From positions 7,501 to 54,877 of the forward strand of contig ADNK01001011.1 of NCBI GenBank assembly GCA_000320545.1: 47,377 bases of DNA. Direction: 5' to 3'. Shown one piece after another: positions 12,816-21,320 of this stretch. The position numbers were made by a program, and so were the translations under genes. This DNA is from Bigelowiella natans CCMP2755. Taxonomy: Eukaryota > Cercozoa > Chlorarachniophyceae. A model generated the notes under the pieces. It was not told the DNA's origin. It saw only the letters and a program-made list of their open reading frames with translations, and made no database searches. Position 1 is the stretch's first letter, and each line of letters starts with the position of its first letter.

Positions 12816-13167
12816 TTTGCCTTGTTTGGAAACAGTCGTCGTCGTTTTGGTTATTATTGTTGTAGTAGTAGTGAGAGTAATAGTAGTGGTAGTAGTAGTA
12901 GTAGTGGTAGTAGTAGGAGAAAGCAGCGTTAAGACAGACGCAGTACGCAGCAAATCACTTCCAAGGGGGAGAGATGGTAGGGTATATTGCCCATCCAGAA
13001 GTAGATAGATTAGATTGATAGAAACACACGCAACCACGCAGAGCAGCCTTTTCATTGAAAGCAGCTGTCCTTTATCATCATCACCATTAATACACTCGCT
13101 CATTGTGGCTGATGATGATGATGACAATTCCACAGGGATGAGGAACCTGAAAGACCCCGCCAAGTGA
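4735..13167 (+). CDS. C4-module repeat + CW zinc finger + SET domain protein
   Basis: Likely nuclear histone reader/lysine methyltransferase-like protein, about 1321 residues, 18 exons: 4735-4899, 5089-5198, 5533-5997, 6179-7479, 7870-8458, 8733-8801, 8961-9003, 9306-9413, 9520-9594, 9955-10018, 10349-10443, 10748-10798, 10923-11004, 11332-11493, 11688-11819, 11966-12092, 12473-12768, 13136-13167. Phases agree at every junction. Four modules C-x2-C-x7-C-x8-C with core KKGxCGTxRA lie at about residues 157, 222, 342 and 648 in a basic, Ser/Gly/Gln-rich region. Exons 5-7 join into a CW finger (HWAQCEKCNKWRK ... FFC ... NCSDPEDD, about residues 870-910), a fold known to bind methylated H3K4. Exons 13-17 make a SET domain (GSFLFRFDGDEV, CYIDASD, RFPNG ... 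PNSCVF, PAGTLLTAKFG). The usual NHS His and catalytic Tyr are not seen, so activity is uncertain. Weakest junctions: 5998-6178, exon 11, and the last intron (another phase gives a longer tail). Confidence 0.75.
5239..5279 (+). repeat. (AG)n microsatellite in intron
   Basis: About 20 AG units inside the second intron of the CW-SET gene. Open frames through it (RERERE, SLSLSL) are artefacts. Confidence 0.9.
5729..7445 (+). repeat. four dispersed copies of a C-x2-C-x7-C-x8-C protein module
   Basis: Coding repeats at 5729-5791, 5921-5983, 6465-6527 and 7383-7445. Each encodes CxxC, five residues, KKG or KKGY, C-G-T, a charged residue, R-A, and a final C usually followed by LRR. Spacing is identical in all four. 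Flanking linkers are low-complexity. Four conserved cysteines with basic residues suggest a small zinc-binding or nucleic-acid-binding module. I cannot assign it to a named domain. Confidence 0.85.
7540..7660 (+). repeat. (AGT)n-(CT)n-(GT)n compound repeat in intron
   Basis: The intron after exon 4 of the CW-SET gene starts GTAGGCAG and soon runs into TAG/GTA triplets, then about 17 CT and about 12 GT units. A C17-18 run at about 7817-7831 and a pyrimidine tract then lead to the acceptor at 7868-7869. Confidence 0.85.
9008..9070 (+). repeat. (GTA)n repeat directly after a splice donor
   Basis: The donor at 9004 (GTAGAAGTAG) continues as about 20 GTA/GTR triplets. The repeat seems to have grown out of the donor sequence itself. 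Confidence 0.85.
9476..9510 (+). repeat. (GT)n microsatellite in intron
   Basis: About 15 GT units between exons 8 and 9 of the CW-SET gene, following a C14-15 run at about 9448-9461. Confidence 0.9.
10228..10290 (+). repeat. (GT)n microsatellite in intron
   Basis: Interrupted GT/GTGC repeat upstream of exon 11. A (GAT)n run at 10409-10430 lies inside exon 11 and encodes an Asp stretch. Confidence 0.85.
10684..10842 (+). repeat. (CT)n and (CA)n tracts flanking exon 12
   Basis: A CT run of about 50 bases ends immediately before the acceptor at 10746-10747 and can serve as its pyrimidine tract. About 16 CA units follow the donor at 10799. The 51-base exon 12 sits between the two repeats. Confidence 0.85.
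11576..11635 (+). repeat. (GGGA)/(AG)n repeat in intron
   Basis: Purine-rich repeat between SET-domain exons 14 and 15. Confidence 0.85.
12163..12467 (+). repeat. (GAT)n and (CAA)n repeats in intron
   Basis: About 13 GAT units at 12163-12202 and about 12 CAA units at 12430-12467, between SET exons 16 and 17. The CAA run lies just before the acceptor at 12471-12472. Confidence 0.85.
12776..12814 (+). repeat. (GA)n microsatellite
   Basis: About 18 GA units just after the probable donor of exon 17 (12769) in the CW-SET gene. Read through, they give a false RERERE tail. Confidence 0.85.
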
Positions 13168-13328
13168 ATAACAACAACAACAACAATCTGGGCAATTCTA
13201 GCGTCTTTGGAGGGATGAGGCCAGAAATCACCACGTCGGATTTTCACCATTTTCATGAGAACCGCCGAAATTCAGCATTTTACAGCTCTTGATGCGTAAG
13301 GAGCATAGTTTTCGATTGATTGTCACAC

Positions 13329-13371
<43 letters not shown>

Positions 13372-14219
13372 ATTAATTAATGGCACGGATGTACAATAAG
13401 ATTTTTCTGACAAACCATCGCTCAAGGAAAGCAAACATTGAGAGGCAACTGCTTCATCGACTGTAGTAGTATCCGGGAGCAAGCGTGGCAGCTATGTAGT
13501 GTACATTAGTGGAAAATCTGATCATTCATTGCATTGCATGCGAATATAAGAAGCAATGCTTGCGTCTCTCGCGCATCATTAGTTGATGATTATAATAATA
13601 CGAAATCAGAATAATACGACTTGTTTCTAGATGGGTTGTTGCGTAATTAAGCCACTTCTTGAATCGTACACTTGCTCGCTCGCTCGCTCATACCATGCAT
13701 GCACATGCTAGCATGCCAGCTAGAATAACCACAATTTAGGTTTCTATCTTGCCTCTTTAGCTCTCTAGCTCTCTTTTGCTATAAGGATGAACTTATCTGT
13801 GCGCATATACAACTAGAAACTAGCAGCAGGAGGATGCTTGTTTAATTATGATGTTGTGCGCAATCAAATTTAATAAGAGCGTTGCGTATACATGCATAGC
13901 CAAATTTGTAGTAGCGCTGCAAAAAAAGGTTATGTAGCTTCTAGAGCTAATCCTACGCCTGTCTAGCTACCTGTTTGTGTCTAAACATACGTGCACATTG
14001 TTCATGATGATGAATCCCTTGTACCGAGAACACCATGCCATGCAACGTACTGTTTCAGCACACTCACATTTTGATTCATAGAGTTTCGCGCTAATGTGCA
14101 AGATGTAATCGATAATATGACAAATTTTGTCTCTTATTCATGCATCACACACTTTATTTTGGTAGGCTACTAAAGAACACATTCATCTAAATGCATTCTG
14201 ATGTCAATGCTAGCTATGC
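13168..14219. other. intergenic between convergent genes
   Basis: No gene supported. It contains an (AT)n tract at 13332-13370, which may lie near the 3' end of the CW-SET transcript. Then follows a stretch rich in gcatgc, ctagct and gctcgctcgctcgct words (about 13675-13990). An alternative last exon of the CW-SET gene could extend to about 13292 (frame DEEPERPRQV..., ending YSS). Confidence 0.5.
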
Positions 14220-15278
14220 TTAAAGAGCTTCCGCGAACATCCCGTAAGTAACAAAGACGTGCCACTCCTCAATGGCCATACCTGCAAACGTGGAAAATGA
14301 AATATTGAGAAAGGAACGGCAGGGTAGCATCTATGTTGTACCAGAATAATACGATAACATAAAACGAAAAACCAGAATGTAAAATCAACAACAAGAGAGA
14401 CGGAGGTGAAAGGGGGGGGGGCTGCTTCTGACTCAAGCACGATGCATGTGCTGCTTGCTGCCTTTGCGTAGCATTTTTACCAATTCGATCTGCCTCGTCC
14501 ATGCATTCCTTTGAAGGACGTGTAGCGTAAGAAAAGAAGAGACACCACACGGATAGATGAGCAGATGAATCAACAAATGGATCGACAAATGAATTGCCAG
14601 AAGCAAATCAGATAATAAAATCTGGACTGATTTTTCGGAGTTGCACCGAAAAACAGCATCACTTATGAGCTCAAAAGCGATTTGGAAGCCAAATGCAAAA
14701 GTTGTTGTAGTTGTTATTCTTTTAACTAATGAAAAGGAGGAGTTATCGGGGGAGGAGGAGGAGGAGGAGGAGAAAAAGAACCGGGAATTCGGCCAAAAGG
14801 TAAAACACAACAGAGTATAGTAAAACACCTGCATGCCGCTTATCTTCACTTTCATGTTCTCATCAGCAGCGACATTGAGATTTGAGCACATCATCGGGTT
14901 GACCTATGTTGTTGTTGGTATGATATGATCGTGTGGTTTGTGTGGCTCTTTTGTTTGTTTGTTTGTATGGTGCTGCGTGGGTGATGCAGCATCGTATACT
15001 CATGGTAGATGATGCTTTTGAATGAAATCGTCGTCTGGTATTGTTTACAATATGTGTGTGGGTGCTTATGCCTCCTCTCCCCGTCATGTTGTTCTTACTT
15101 GGTAGTCCTTAACAACCATGGGCATGACCGTAACGCTCGTGATCACCTGGAGATAGGTAGAGGTATGCGTGTGTGTGTGTGTGTGTGTTTTGAATGTGTA
15201 CTTATACCTGGATGATGATGATGATGGTGATGATGATAAGTTGTTCGCAGTATAGGTGTATTTGCACACGACAAAACA

Positions 15279-15317
<39 letters not shown>

Positions 15318-15535
15318 CTAGATATACAATACACACTACTACTACTACTCCTACTCCTACTCCTTCACTTCTACTACTCACCGGGCTGCATTTGTACAAG
15401 CTCCAAGGGTAAGATGCGCATGGCGACCCTCCTAAGTCCTCAGTGCTAAGAACCATTTCATCAGCATCCTGAAATAATAATAGGATGATGGAGAACAAAG
15501 GGGTGAGATGATCGATATGCTTTGTCCCTTTCTCT

Positions 15536-15579
<44 letters not shown>

Positions 15580-16098
15580 CAGAGAAGGATGCTAGCTGCA
15601 AGGTTACTTGGCACCTGGTGATCTGGAATGGTATCGATATTCACGGCCATGTGAATGCTGGCCACGACGAAGATGATGATGATGGCGACGATGACGCGAA
15701 AGGCCAGGCGAAAATACCAAAGAGAAAACATTGTCGTAACATCAGAACGAAGGACAACATGGCTGCTGCTGCTGCTGCTGCAGAACAAAAACAGACTCTC
15801 TGGAGATCACAAGAGATCATTCTACCTTGACATTGGATCAATCCCTTAAATAATGAGAGTAACAGCAATACACCCTCCTCCCTTTCCTTTCCTCCCCTTC
15901 CCCTAATCATGCCCCCGCCTCCACCACCACCATCACCATCACCACCACCATCACCACCTTTTGTAAAGGGGGGTGCTCAGAGGATCACGTAAGTTGAGAT
16001 TCGCTGCGTACACACTGCCTTCTGGTCCGATCTGCTCTATGAAGCCCACCTGTGTTGGTTGTTGTGATTGTTGTTATTGTTGTGCTTGCAGAATCCAC

Positions 16099-16131
<33 letters not shown>

Positions 16132-16152
16132 AAGGCGGCACCACACAAAACC

Positions 16153-16187
<35 letters not shown>

Positions 16188-16615
16188 CATAATCGAAAGC
16201 CTAAGAGGAGGAGGAGGAGGAGGAGGGGGCGATGACAGTGCTTGCCAGGGTTAAGACGGCATAGACGACGTACACATCCACTCACTCACTCACTTACCAG
16301 ATCGTTCTTGTTGGATGGAACCTTCGTGTTAACCGTCACAGCATACCTATCAAAGAGCCACCGAATATAAGTAACTGCTTAGCAGAGGCACCTTCCTTCT
16401 CATCTTTGTTGAACCCCGCCCCCCCCTACCCTCCCCCCTATAAATATTCGACGGGGAACATACACGTTCAGCTGAGGCCCGACGTAGCTAGACACGAGCC
16501 CATCCCAGGTCTGAATATGCGGCTCTTCGTCCTATACAAAGTCATTTTGCGTGCAATTAATGAGAGATGATAGACGCAGATATGTGCTGAGGGGGACGAA
16601 GATATACGTGTGCTT

Positions 16616-16648
<33 letters not shown>

Positions 16649-16824
16649 TTGTATTTATATTTATATAGATCGATCGTGGACAACCACCTGCACTTGTATA
16701 GGCATGACAATGAGACCCTTCCTTGGAAGCGTTGTATTTTGGGGTAAGATCGAGATATATCTGAGAAGAAAAACAGCCAATAGAACAAAAGCAACTTTAG
16801 AGCATGCTCATACCCTCACCTACC

Positions 16825-16858
<34 letters not shown>

Positions 16859-17013
16859 TAAACACACTAGTGTATTGTGCCGTCGCTACTGCTAACTGTT
16901 TTTACTACTGCTACTACTACTATTACTACTACTAGTAGTAGTATCAGCACCTCGGGAGGGAGAAATCAGACGTTGGCGCAACTTGCATGACCGTAGCAGA
17001 GACCTATTAGTAA

Positions 17014-17049
<36 letters not shown>

Positions 17050-18025
17050 AATCATATCTAACTGTAAACTCAGCGGGAATTAAGATGGAGAGGGAGAGTG
17101 CAGCTAGCTGCATATCAAACCTCATGCCTCTGGTCGTTGCACAGGGAGATATAAACTGATATGTAATCGAGCTCCGACCGGGGCTGTTGTTGGGGGTTGG
17201 GAGAGGATGACAGAACGAATTACAACACTATGTTAGAGGGAAGAAAGAAAACAACAACGGATCTGAATTGTTCAATCCCTAACCTCGGAATTGGAAGGGG
17301 CGGATATGCTCAGCAACGACTTCCCATTTTGGTATGATATCTGACCGAGGAGAGAGTTGTGATTACGGTTGGATCTTTCTTCTTGGAGTATGGTTGTGAA
17401 GTTATTGTTGAAGGGTGTTAGTACAACTACTACCACTGCTGCTGCTACTACTACCTTAGTTCTCAGCTCATGGTTGTACCACTGCACAATGGGCAAATTA
17501 TCGTCCTCCCCCCCAAGGGCCACCGGTATTGCCTGGGTTGGGGATGGACAAGCACAATTCATAGCATCAAGAAAATGTCGACAAATCGTGATTTCCCCCC
17601 CACCCAGGTTAAGGTGGGTAAATCTAAAATTACCATCATTCCTGTGACGAAGAACCCTTTCGGAATATCGATCTCCATCGTTTGGGGAAGGAACGTCTCG
17701 TTCACCTTCAGGAGACAACAGCAACACTGTTAAGATAGAGAACTAGCTGGTAGCGATGCATCTTAGCAGGTCTATGATATAAGCATCATCTTAAGATTAC
17801 CTGAATTCTAATGGTCTTAACTGCGTGTGGGGGCGGCGAGGATGAAAAGGGTGAGCCGATGACTGAAGCTGAGGGTGTGTACCCCCCAAGCGATAATGCG
17901 AACCATACAACAGCCATCCCCGCCATTGCAGCTGCGCATCCACGCAAAAATGGCCTATATGAAGCCTTGCGTTTAGAAGGCCTCGGTCTTGGTCGTATTA
18001 TCCTTTGGTACGATGGTAGATGCAT
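14220..18025 (-). CDS. N-terminally anchored protein of unknown family, 15 exons
   Basis: Predicted 452 residues. Exons in transcription order: 18025-17801, 17705-17634, 17532-17284, 17155-17063, 17003-16951, 16760-16688, 16531-16453, 16377-16298, 16049-15958, 15657-15615, 15468-15382, 15146-15099, 14903-14829, 14508-14481, 14281-14220. Phases match throughout; only the 16453 donor (GTCGAA) is weak. The start MHLPSYQRII is followed by a basic segment (RPRPRPSKRK) and one hydrophobic helix (AAAMAGMAVVWFALSLGGY). That is the plan of a type II membrane or signal-anchor protein, so the rest probably lies in the ER/Golgi lumen or outside the cell. The body alternates short hydrophobic strands and loops (MEIDIPKGFFVTGMM, KGLIVMPIQVQ, VITSVTVMPMVVKDYQ) and ends WHVFVTYGMFAEAL. 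Exon 3 contains a Val/Ala run coded by a trinucleotide repeat. I do not recognise a family. It is divergent to the spartin gene. Confidence 0.65.
15166..17050. repeat. cluster of intronic microsatellites
   Basis: Introns of the 14220-18025 gene hold (GT)n at 15167-15188, (CA)n at 15283-15316, (CT)n at 15543-15573, (GAT)n at 16098-16131, (CA)n at 16158-16182, (GT)n at 16617-16647, (CA)n at 16833-16858 and (GAT)n at 17013-17046. In the transcript sense many become pyrimidine-rich or ATC repeats close to acceptors. Confidence 0.85.
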
Positions 18026-18446
18026 CTTAGCGGTCTTGTGTTTGGGGAGGGGGGGTCCGCTGTCCCGCTTGTGAAGTGTATGAGAATTCGTACCGAATGT
18101 TTTCGGTTTGTCTGCAAAGAGGCTTGTCGCAGGATGAAATCCCAGGATGAAATTCAGGTGGTCGATGGTAAGGGTTTTCATCCTGCGACAATGACTTTAT
18201 TGTCGCGAATCATGAAGCGAAGCCCCTCGAAAGATAATAATTCCACATTTCTTACATCCTACGTCTCATCCCCTTGGGTGCATGCCGATTTCTATGGGGA
18301 AAATCCATGAAAAAACATTTTTCAGTTGTCGTATAGAATAATAAGGCCCTTATTTTAGCGATCGTTCCTGATTCTCGAACAACCGGATCGAGACTTACAA
18401 TCAGGGGCCATCGAGTAGACATTGAGAGCCGTCTCCTCCCCCCAAG
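18026..18446. promoter_or_regulatory. divergent promoter region with inverted repeat
   Basis: About 420 bases separate the two start codons. A perfect 16-base inverted repeat lies at 18124-18139 and 18176-18191 (arm ttgtcgcaggatgaaa), 36 bases apart, with a third partial copy of aggatgaaat in the spacer near 18143. A T-rich patch with a degenerate tataga element occurs near 18333. The repeat could bind a dimeric regulator serving both genes; that is inference. Confidence 0.45.
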
Positions 18447-20222
18447 ATGTCCAAGCTTCGTGTGTTCGGCACGAAGAACGGACAATTTAACGACAAGGGC
18501 AAGGCATTTACCTTCTTTGATTCATGGGAGGTTGACCGTGTGGCAAAGCGTGCTCTGAAGAAGGTGCACGGAATAGATCACTGCAGCTCAGAAGGCGAAT
18601 CTCCTGCTGCCGAGATCGTTGTGGGAGGAACGGTGTACGTCGTCGTCCTTTCCGATGAGTACAAGAATCAGTACGTAGAAGCAGAGGTAAATGAGATCCT
18701 CGACGACGGAAAGTTGGACGTCACAATCAGAGAAACAGAACTCGCTGAGAAAGCCGGCGTCAACGGTGTGCAGATCGAAAGTTGTGATAGGAAGTACATA
18801 AAGGTTCCAGGGGAAGCAGACTTCGACCCCTTCTCGAGCCTCACGCCAAAACTATTCTGCGACGGTGCTGAGATTTCGGACGTGAAAAAATTGAAATCGG
18901 ATAGCATCGTTGTGGTGTCACGTGGCGAGCGGTTGATTAAGAAGAAAGTAGCTGATTCTCACAATGGACAGAAGCTTAGCGTCGCCAGTGCGACGTGCAA
19001 ATTGTGTGTTTCGAAATCAGTTTGCAAGAGGTATCGCTATAGCAGTCAGAAAGAGGGACTAACGGAACTGGAACCCCTGGAAGGCGCGTTTGAGTTGTGG
19101 CTTTTGCAGCCTGAAAAAAAGGGTGAGGGGGAGAACAAACTCTTGATTCGCCTGGGAAACGACCATCAGATCATACTTGAGCCGAACATGCCGTGTGTGC
19201 GGCCAGACTGTGACTCGTGCCAGTTCATTCTTACGTCCAGAAAGCTGTTTAATTTCAAGACCGACGAGAACATTATTTACTGTATCCGGTTAGGAGGAGG
19301 AGGAGGAGGAGGAGGAGGAGGAGGGAGCAACGCAGCGTTCAATGACAAATGCCTCAGAATTGCCGAGTCAGAATTCCAAGAGCATGTAAACTTAATCCTT
19401 GCACCAGATAGCAGTCTTGAAGATAGCTTAGCTTTGACAATTAAAGCCTTGCCAGACCGTATCGCTTCCGTTGGTGATAAAGTAGCATCTGCAGTAGAGA
19501 AAGGCGGCTTGTCTGCCGTGAGTGGAATTAGAAAAGCAGCTAGCGGCACTGGGAAAGCTTTAAAATCCGGCGCGGAGTTTCTAAAATCAAAGATCAAGCA
19601 GAAGGAGCAGCCAGTAACCATCTCGAACGAGACGAAGATGAGAATGAAAACTGCGAAGGTGGTCGCGGGGGGTGCTGTGACCGTCACGAAAGCGCTGATG
19701 ACAGGGGCGCGGACAACTGCGCAAATGATATCGAGGGAACTTGCAAGTGCTGCCGAAAAAACGGACATAGGTCGCAGGTACGCCAACTCCGATAATAAGA
19801 GAGTAGCGGCTGCCAAGAATCTTACGAAATCGGCGGTAAGCTCAGCTGCTTCTGTATGGGAGGCTGCTGTTGATGCTGGCCTATCAGTTCTAAAGGACAT
19901 CTCATCAGCCACCGGAGAGATCCTTGAGCATCGATATGGAGCTGACGTGGGAGAGGTAGCAAGAGATGGGGAACAGGTCATTAGCAGTATGGCGGAGTCG
20001 GCACGAAATATAAGTAAGGTTGGCGTTACGGCAATGGCAAAGACGGTGATTCGAGGCTCAGCTGTTGAGTTCTGTACAGACCCGTCAGAGCGAAAACAGC
20101 AGACACCTGAGTTAGATACGAATACTGCTATGACCTTGGCACTGCTCTCCTCTCAATTGCCCGCAGCAGCTGCGGCCTCATCGCCAGCGGTTTCGCCGCC
20201 TCCGCGTGAGGATGGAGAGTGA
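18447..20222 (+). CDS. spartin / senescence-domain protein
   Basis: Uninterrupted frame of 591 residues from ATG 18447. The C-terminal region, about residues 330-545, matches the senescence domain shared by spartin (SPART) and plant ERD7-type proteins. It has a Gly/Ala/Lys-rich helical stretch (GLSAVSGIRKAASGTGKAL), then repeated amphipathic helices ending in the family signature HRYGADVGEVARDG and a SMAESARN helix. This domain associates with lipid droplets and membranes in known relatives. Upstream, about residues 210-300, lies a globular part (LLIRLGNDHQIILEP), then an 11-Gly run coded by (GGA)n near 19292-19324. The first 130 residues are charged and unassigned. No MIT domain is seen, as in plant members. 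Single-exon structure is unusual for this window. Divergent to the 14220-18025 gene. Confidence 0.8.
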   Translation: MSKLRVFGTKNGQFNDKGKAFTFFDSWEVDRVAKRALKKVHGIDHCSSEGESPAAEIVVGGTVYVVVLSDEYKNQYVEAEVNEILDDGKLDVTIRETELAEKAGVNGVQIESCDRKYIKVPGEADFDPFSSLTPKLFCDGAEISDVKKLKSDSIVVVSRGERLIKKKVADSHNGQKLSVASATCKLCVSKSVCKRYRYSSQKEGLTELEPLEGAFELWLLQPEKKGEGENKLLIRLGNDHQIILEPNMPCVRPDCDSCQFILTSRKLFNFKTDENIIYCIRLGGGGGGGGGGGSNAAFNDKCLRIAESEFQEHVNLILAPDSSLEDSLALTIKALPDRIASVGDKVASAVEKGGLSAVSGIRKAASGTGKALKSGAEFLKSKIKQKEQPVTISNETKMRMKTAKVVAGGAVTVTKALMTGARTTAQMISRELASAAEKTDIGRRYANSDNKRVAAAKNLTKSAVSSAASVWEAAVDAGLSVLKDISSATGEILEHRYGADVGEVARDGEQVISSMAESARNISKVGVTAMAKTVIRGSAVEFCTDPSERKQQTPELDTNTAMTLALLSSQLPAAAAASSPAVSPPPREDGE

Positions 20223-21320
20223 TCTCGATTCCTGAAGGGGCAAATGAAAAAAAATATACAAATAGATTTAATGAGATTATGTATTCTGAACAATTCTTGA
20301 AAAGCAACATGCTACTGTTATCGTTATCGTTCTCTTCGTCGATTCTGGATTTAATTTTCTTGCGATTATTAATTATTGATCCTCCCTAACATACTTGAAT
20401 GCACAAGAGATATCAATCACTTGCTTGCGTGTCGTTGCACGACCCCTTATTCTGTAACCATCGCTCGCCACCATATCCGATGCACCGCGGCGCCATGTCT
20501 TTTCACGCACCTTAAATTTGTAGTGTCAGATCTGGTTAGCTGCGCGATATACGAAGCCTGCCCCGCGCTAGCGCGCGAAGATATCTAGATGCATATGCAA
20601 TCACCAAAATTGGTATATCATAAGACTAAGCGCTATACGCCTAGTTTATCATGTGAGGCCCGCGGGTTTGCCTTCAATCGTGGCTAGCTGTAGCTGTGCG
20701 GTAAACACGCTAGCACGGCATATATACGACTATTGTAATGCTATGTTATCGCTAGCGCAAGTCACAAAAAGATTTATCTTGCAAGCATCTAGCGTAGCTG
20801 CTGTCGCTATTATTAACCACATATATGCTGACAGAACGCACACGCGCAGGCGCGATAAGCCTTTATCACAGCGATAGAATGGAGCATCATATAGGTATTA
20901 GCATGGCGAGTTGCAGACTGCATGGAGTGAAGAAATAGAATACACTGCTCATTCATGATAGGCTACATTCACAGGTTACAATTCTAAGAAATACCTGAAT
21001 TAAACGGGTTAGAAGCTGCGTTATACTACTCTCACATAAGATCGCTCTGCTTCCTCCAATCATACTGCGATACGTGAAATATACCGCTATCTTCTTGCGT
21101 GCTTGTGTTGTTTAGGATGAATAAATGGTGAGGAGGTCTCTTCTGCCAACGTAATCCTCGTTATCTTACTATATACGTGGTGTATGCGTTCCTCCGTCCC
21201 CGAAGCGACGCTACTGCTGCTGCTGCTACTGCTGCTGCTGCTGCTGGCTACTGGCTAGTGCCGACTAATAGCAATGCTGACTTTGACGTTTTCTGCTATA
21301 TGCTCCTTGCTACCTGACCA
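20223..21320. other. intergenic between convergent genes
   Basis: No gene supported. Palindrome-rich words (ctagc, gcgcgc, gctagcgc) occur at about 20560-20780 and a CTG/CTA triplet run at 21210-21248. Confidence 0.5.

Noticed and set aside
12769-12940. C-terminal extension of the SET protein through (GA)n
   Set aside because: Reads as RERERE and Ser/Gly runs; a donor before the repeat joins the 13136 exon in phase.
15522-15910. Plus and minus frames with Asp or Ala runs
   Set aside because: They arise from GAT and GCT repeats. The minus exon 15657-15615 explains the only non-repetitive coding signal.
15958-16049. Fibrillarin-like IGPEGSVYAA segment
   Set aside because: Short chance similarity; flanking exons share nothing with the fibrillarin fold and the protein is membrane-anchored.
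17470-17733. Plus-strand 87-residue frame with beta-like segments
   Set aside because: It is the antisense of two well-spliced minus exons (17705-17634 and 17532-17284) that chain to both neighbours.
18124-18191. Inverted repeat as a transcription terminator
   Set aside because: Bacterial-type terminators do not apply in nuclear DNA; 36-base spacer, no T tract, and it lies upstream of two genes.
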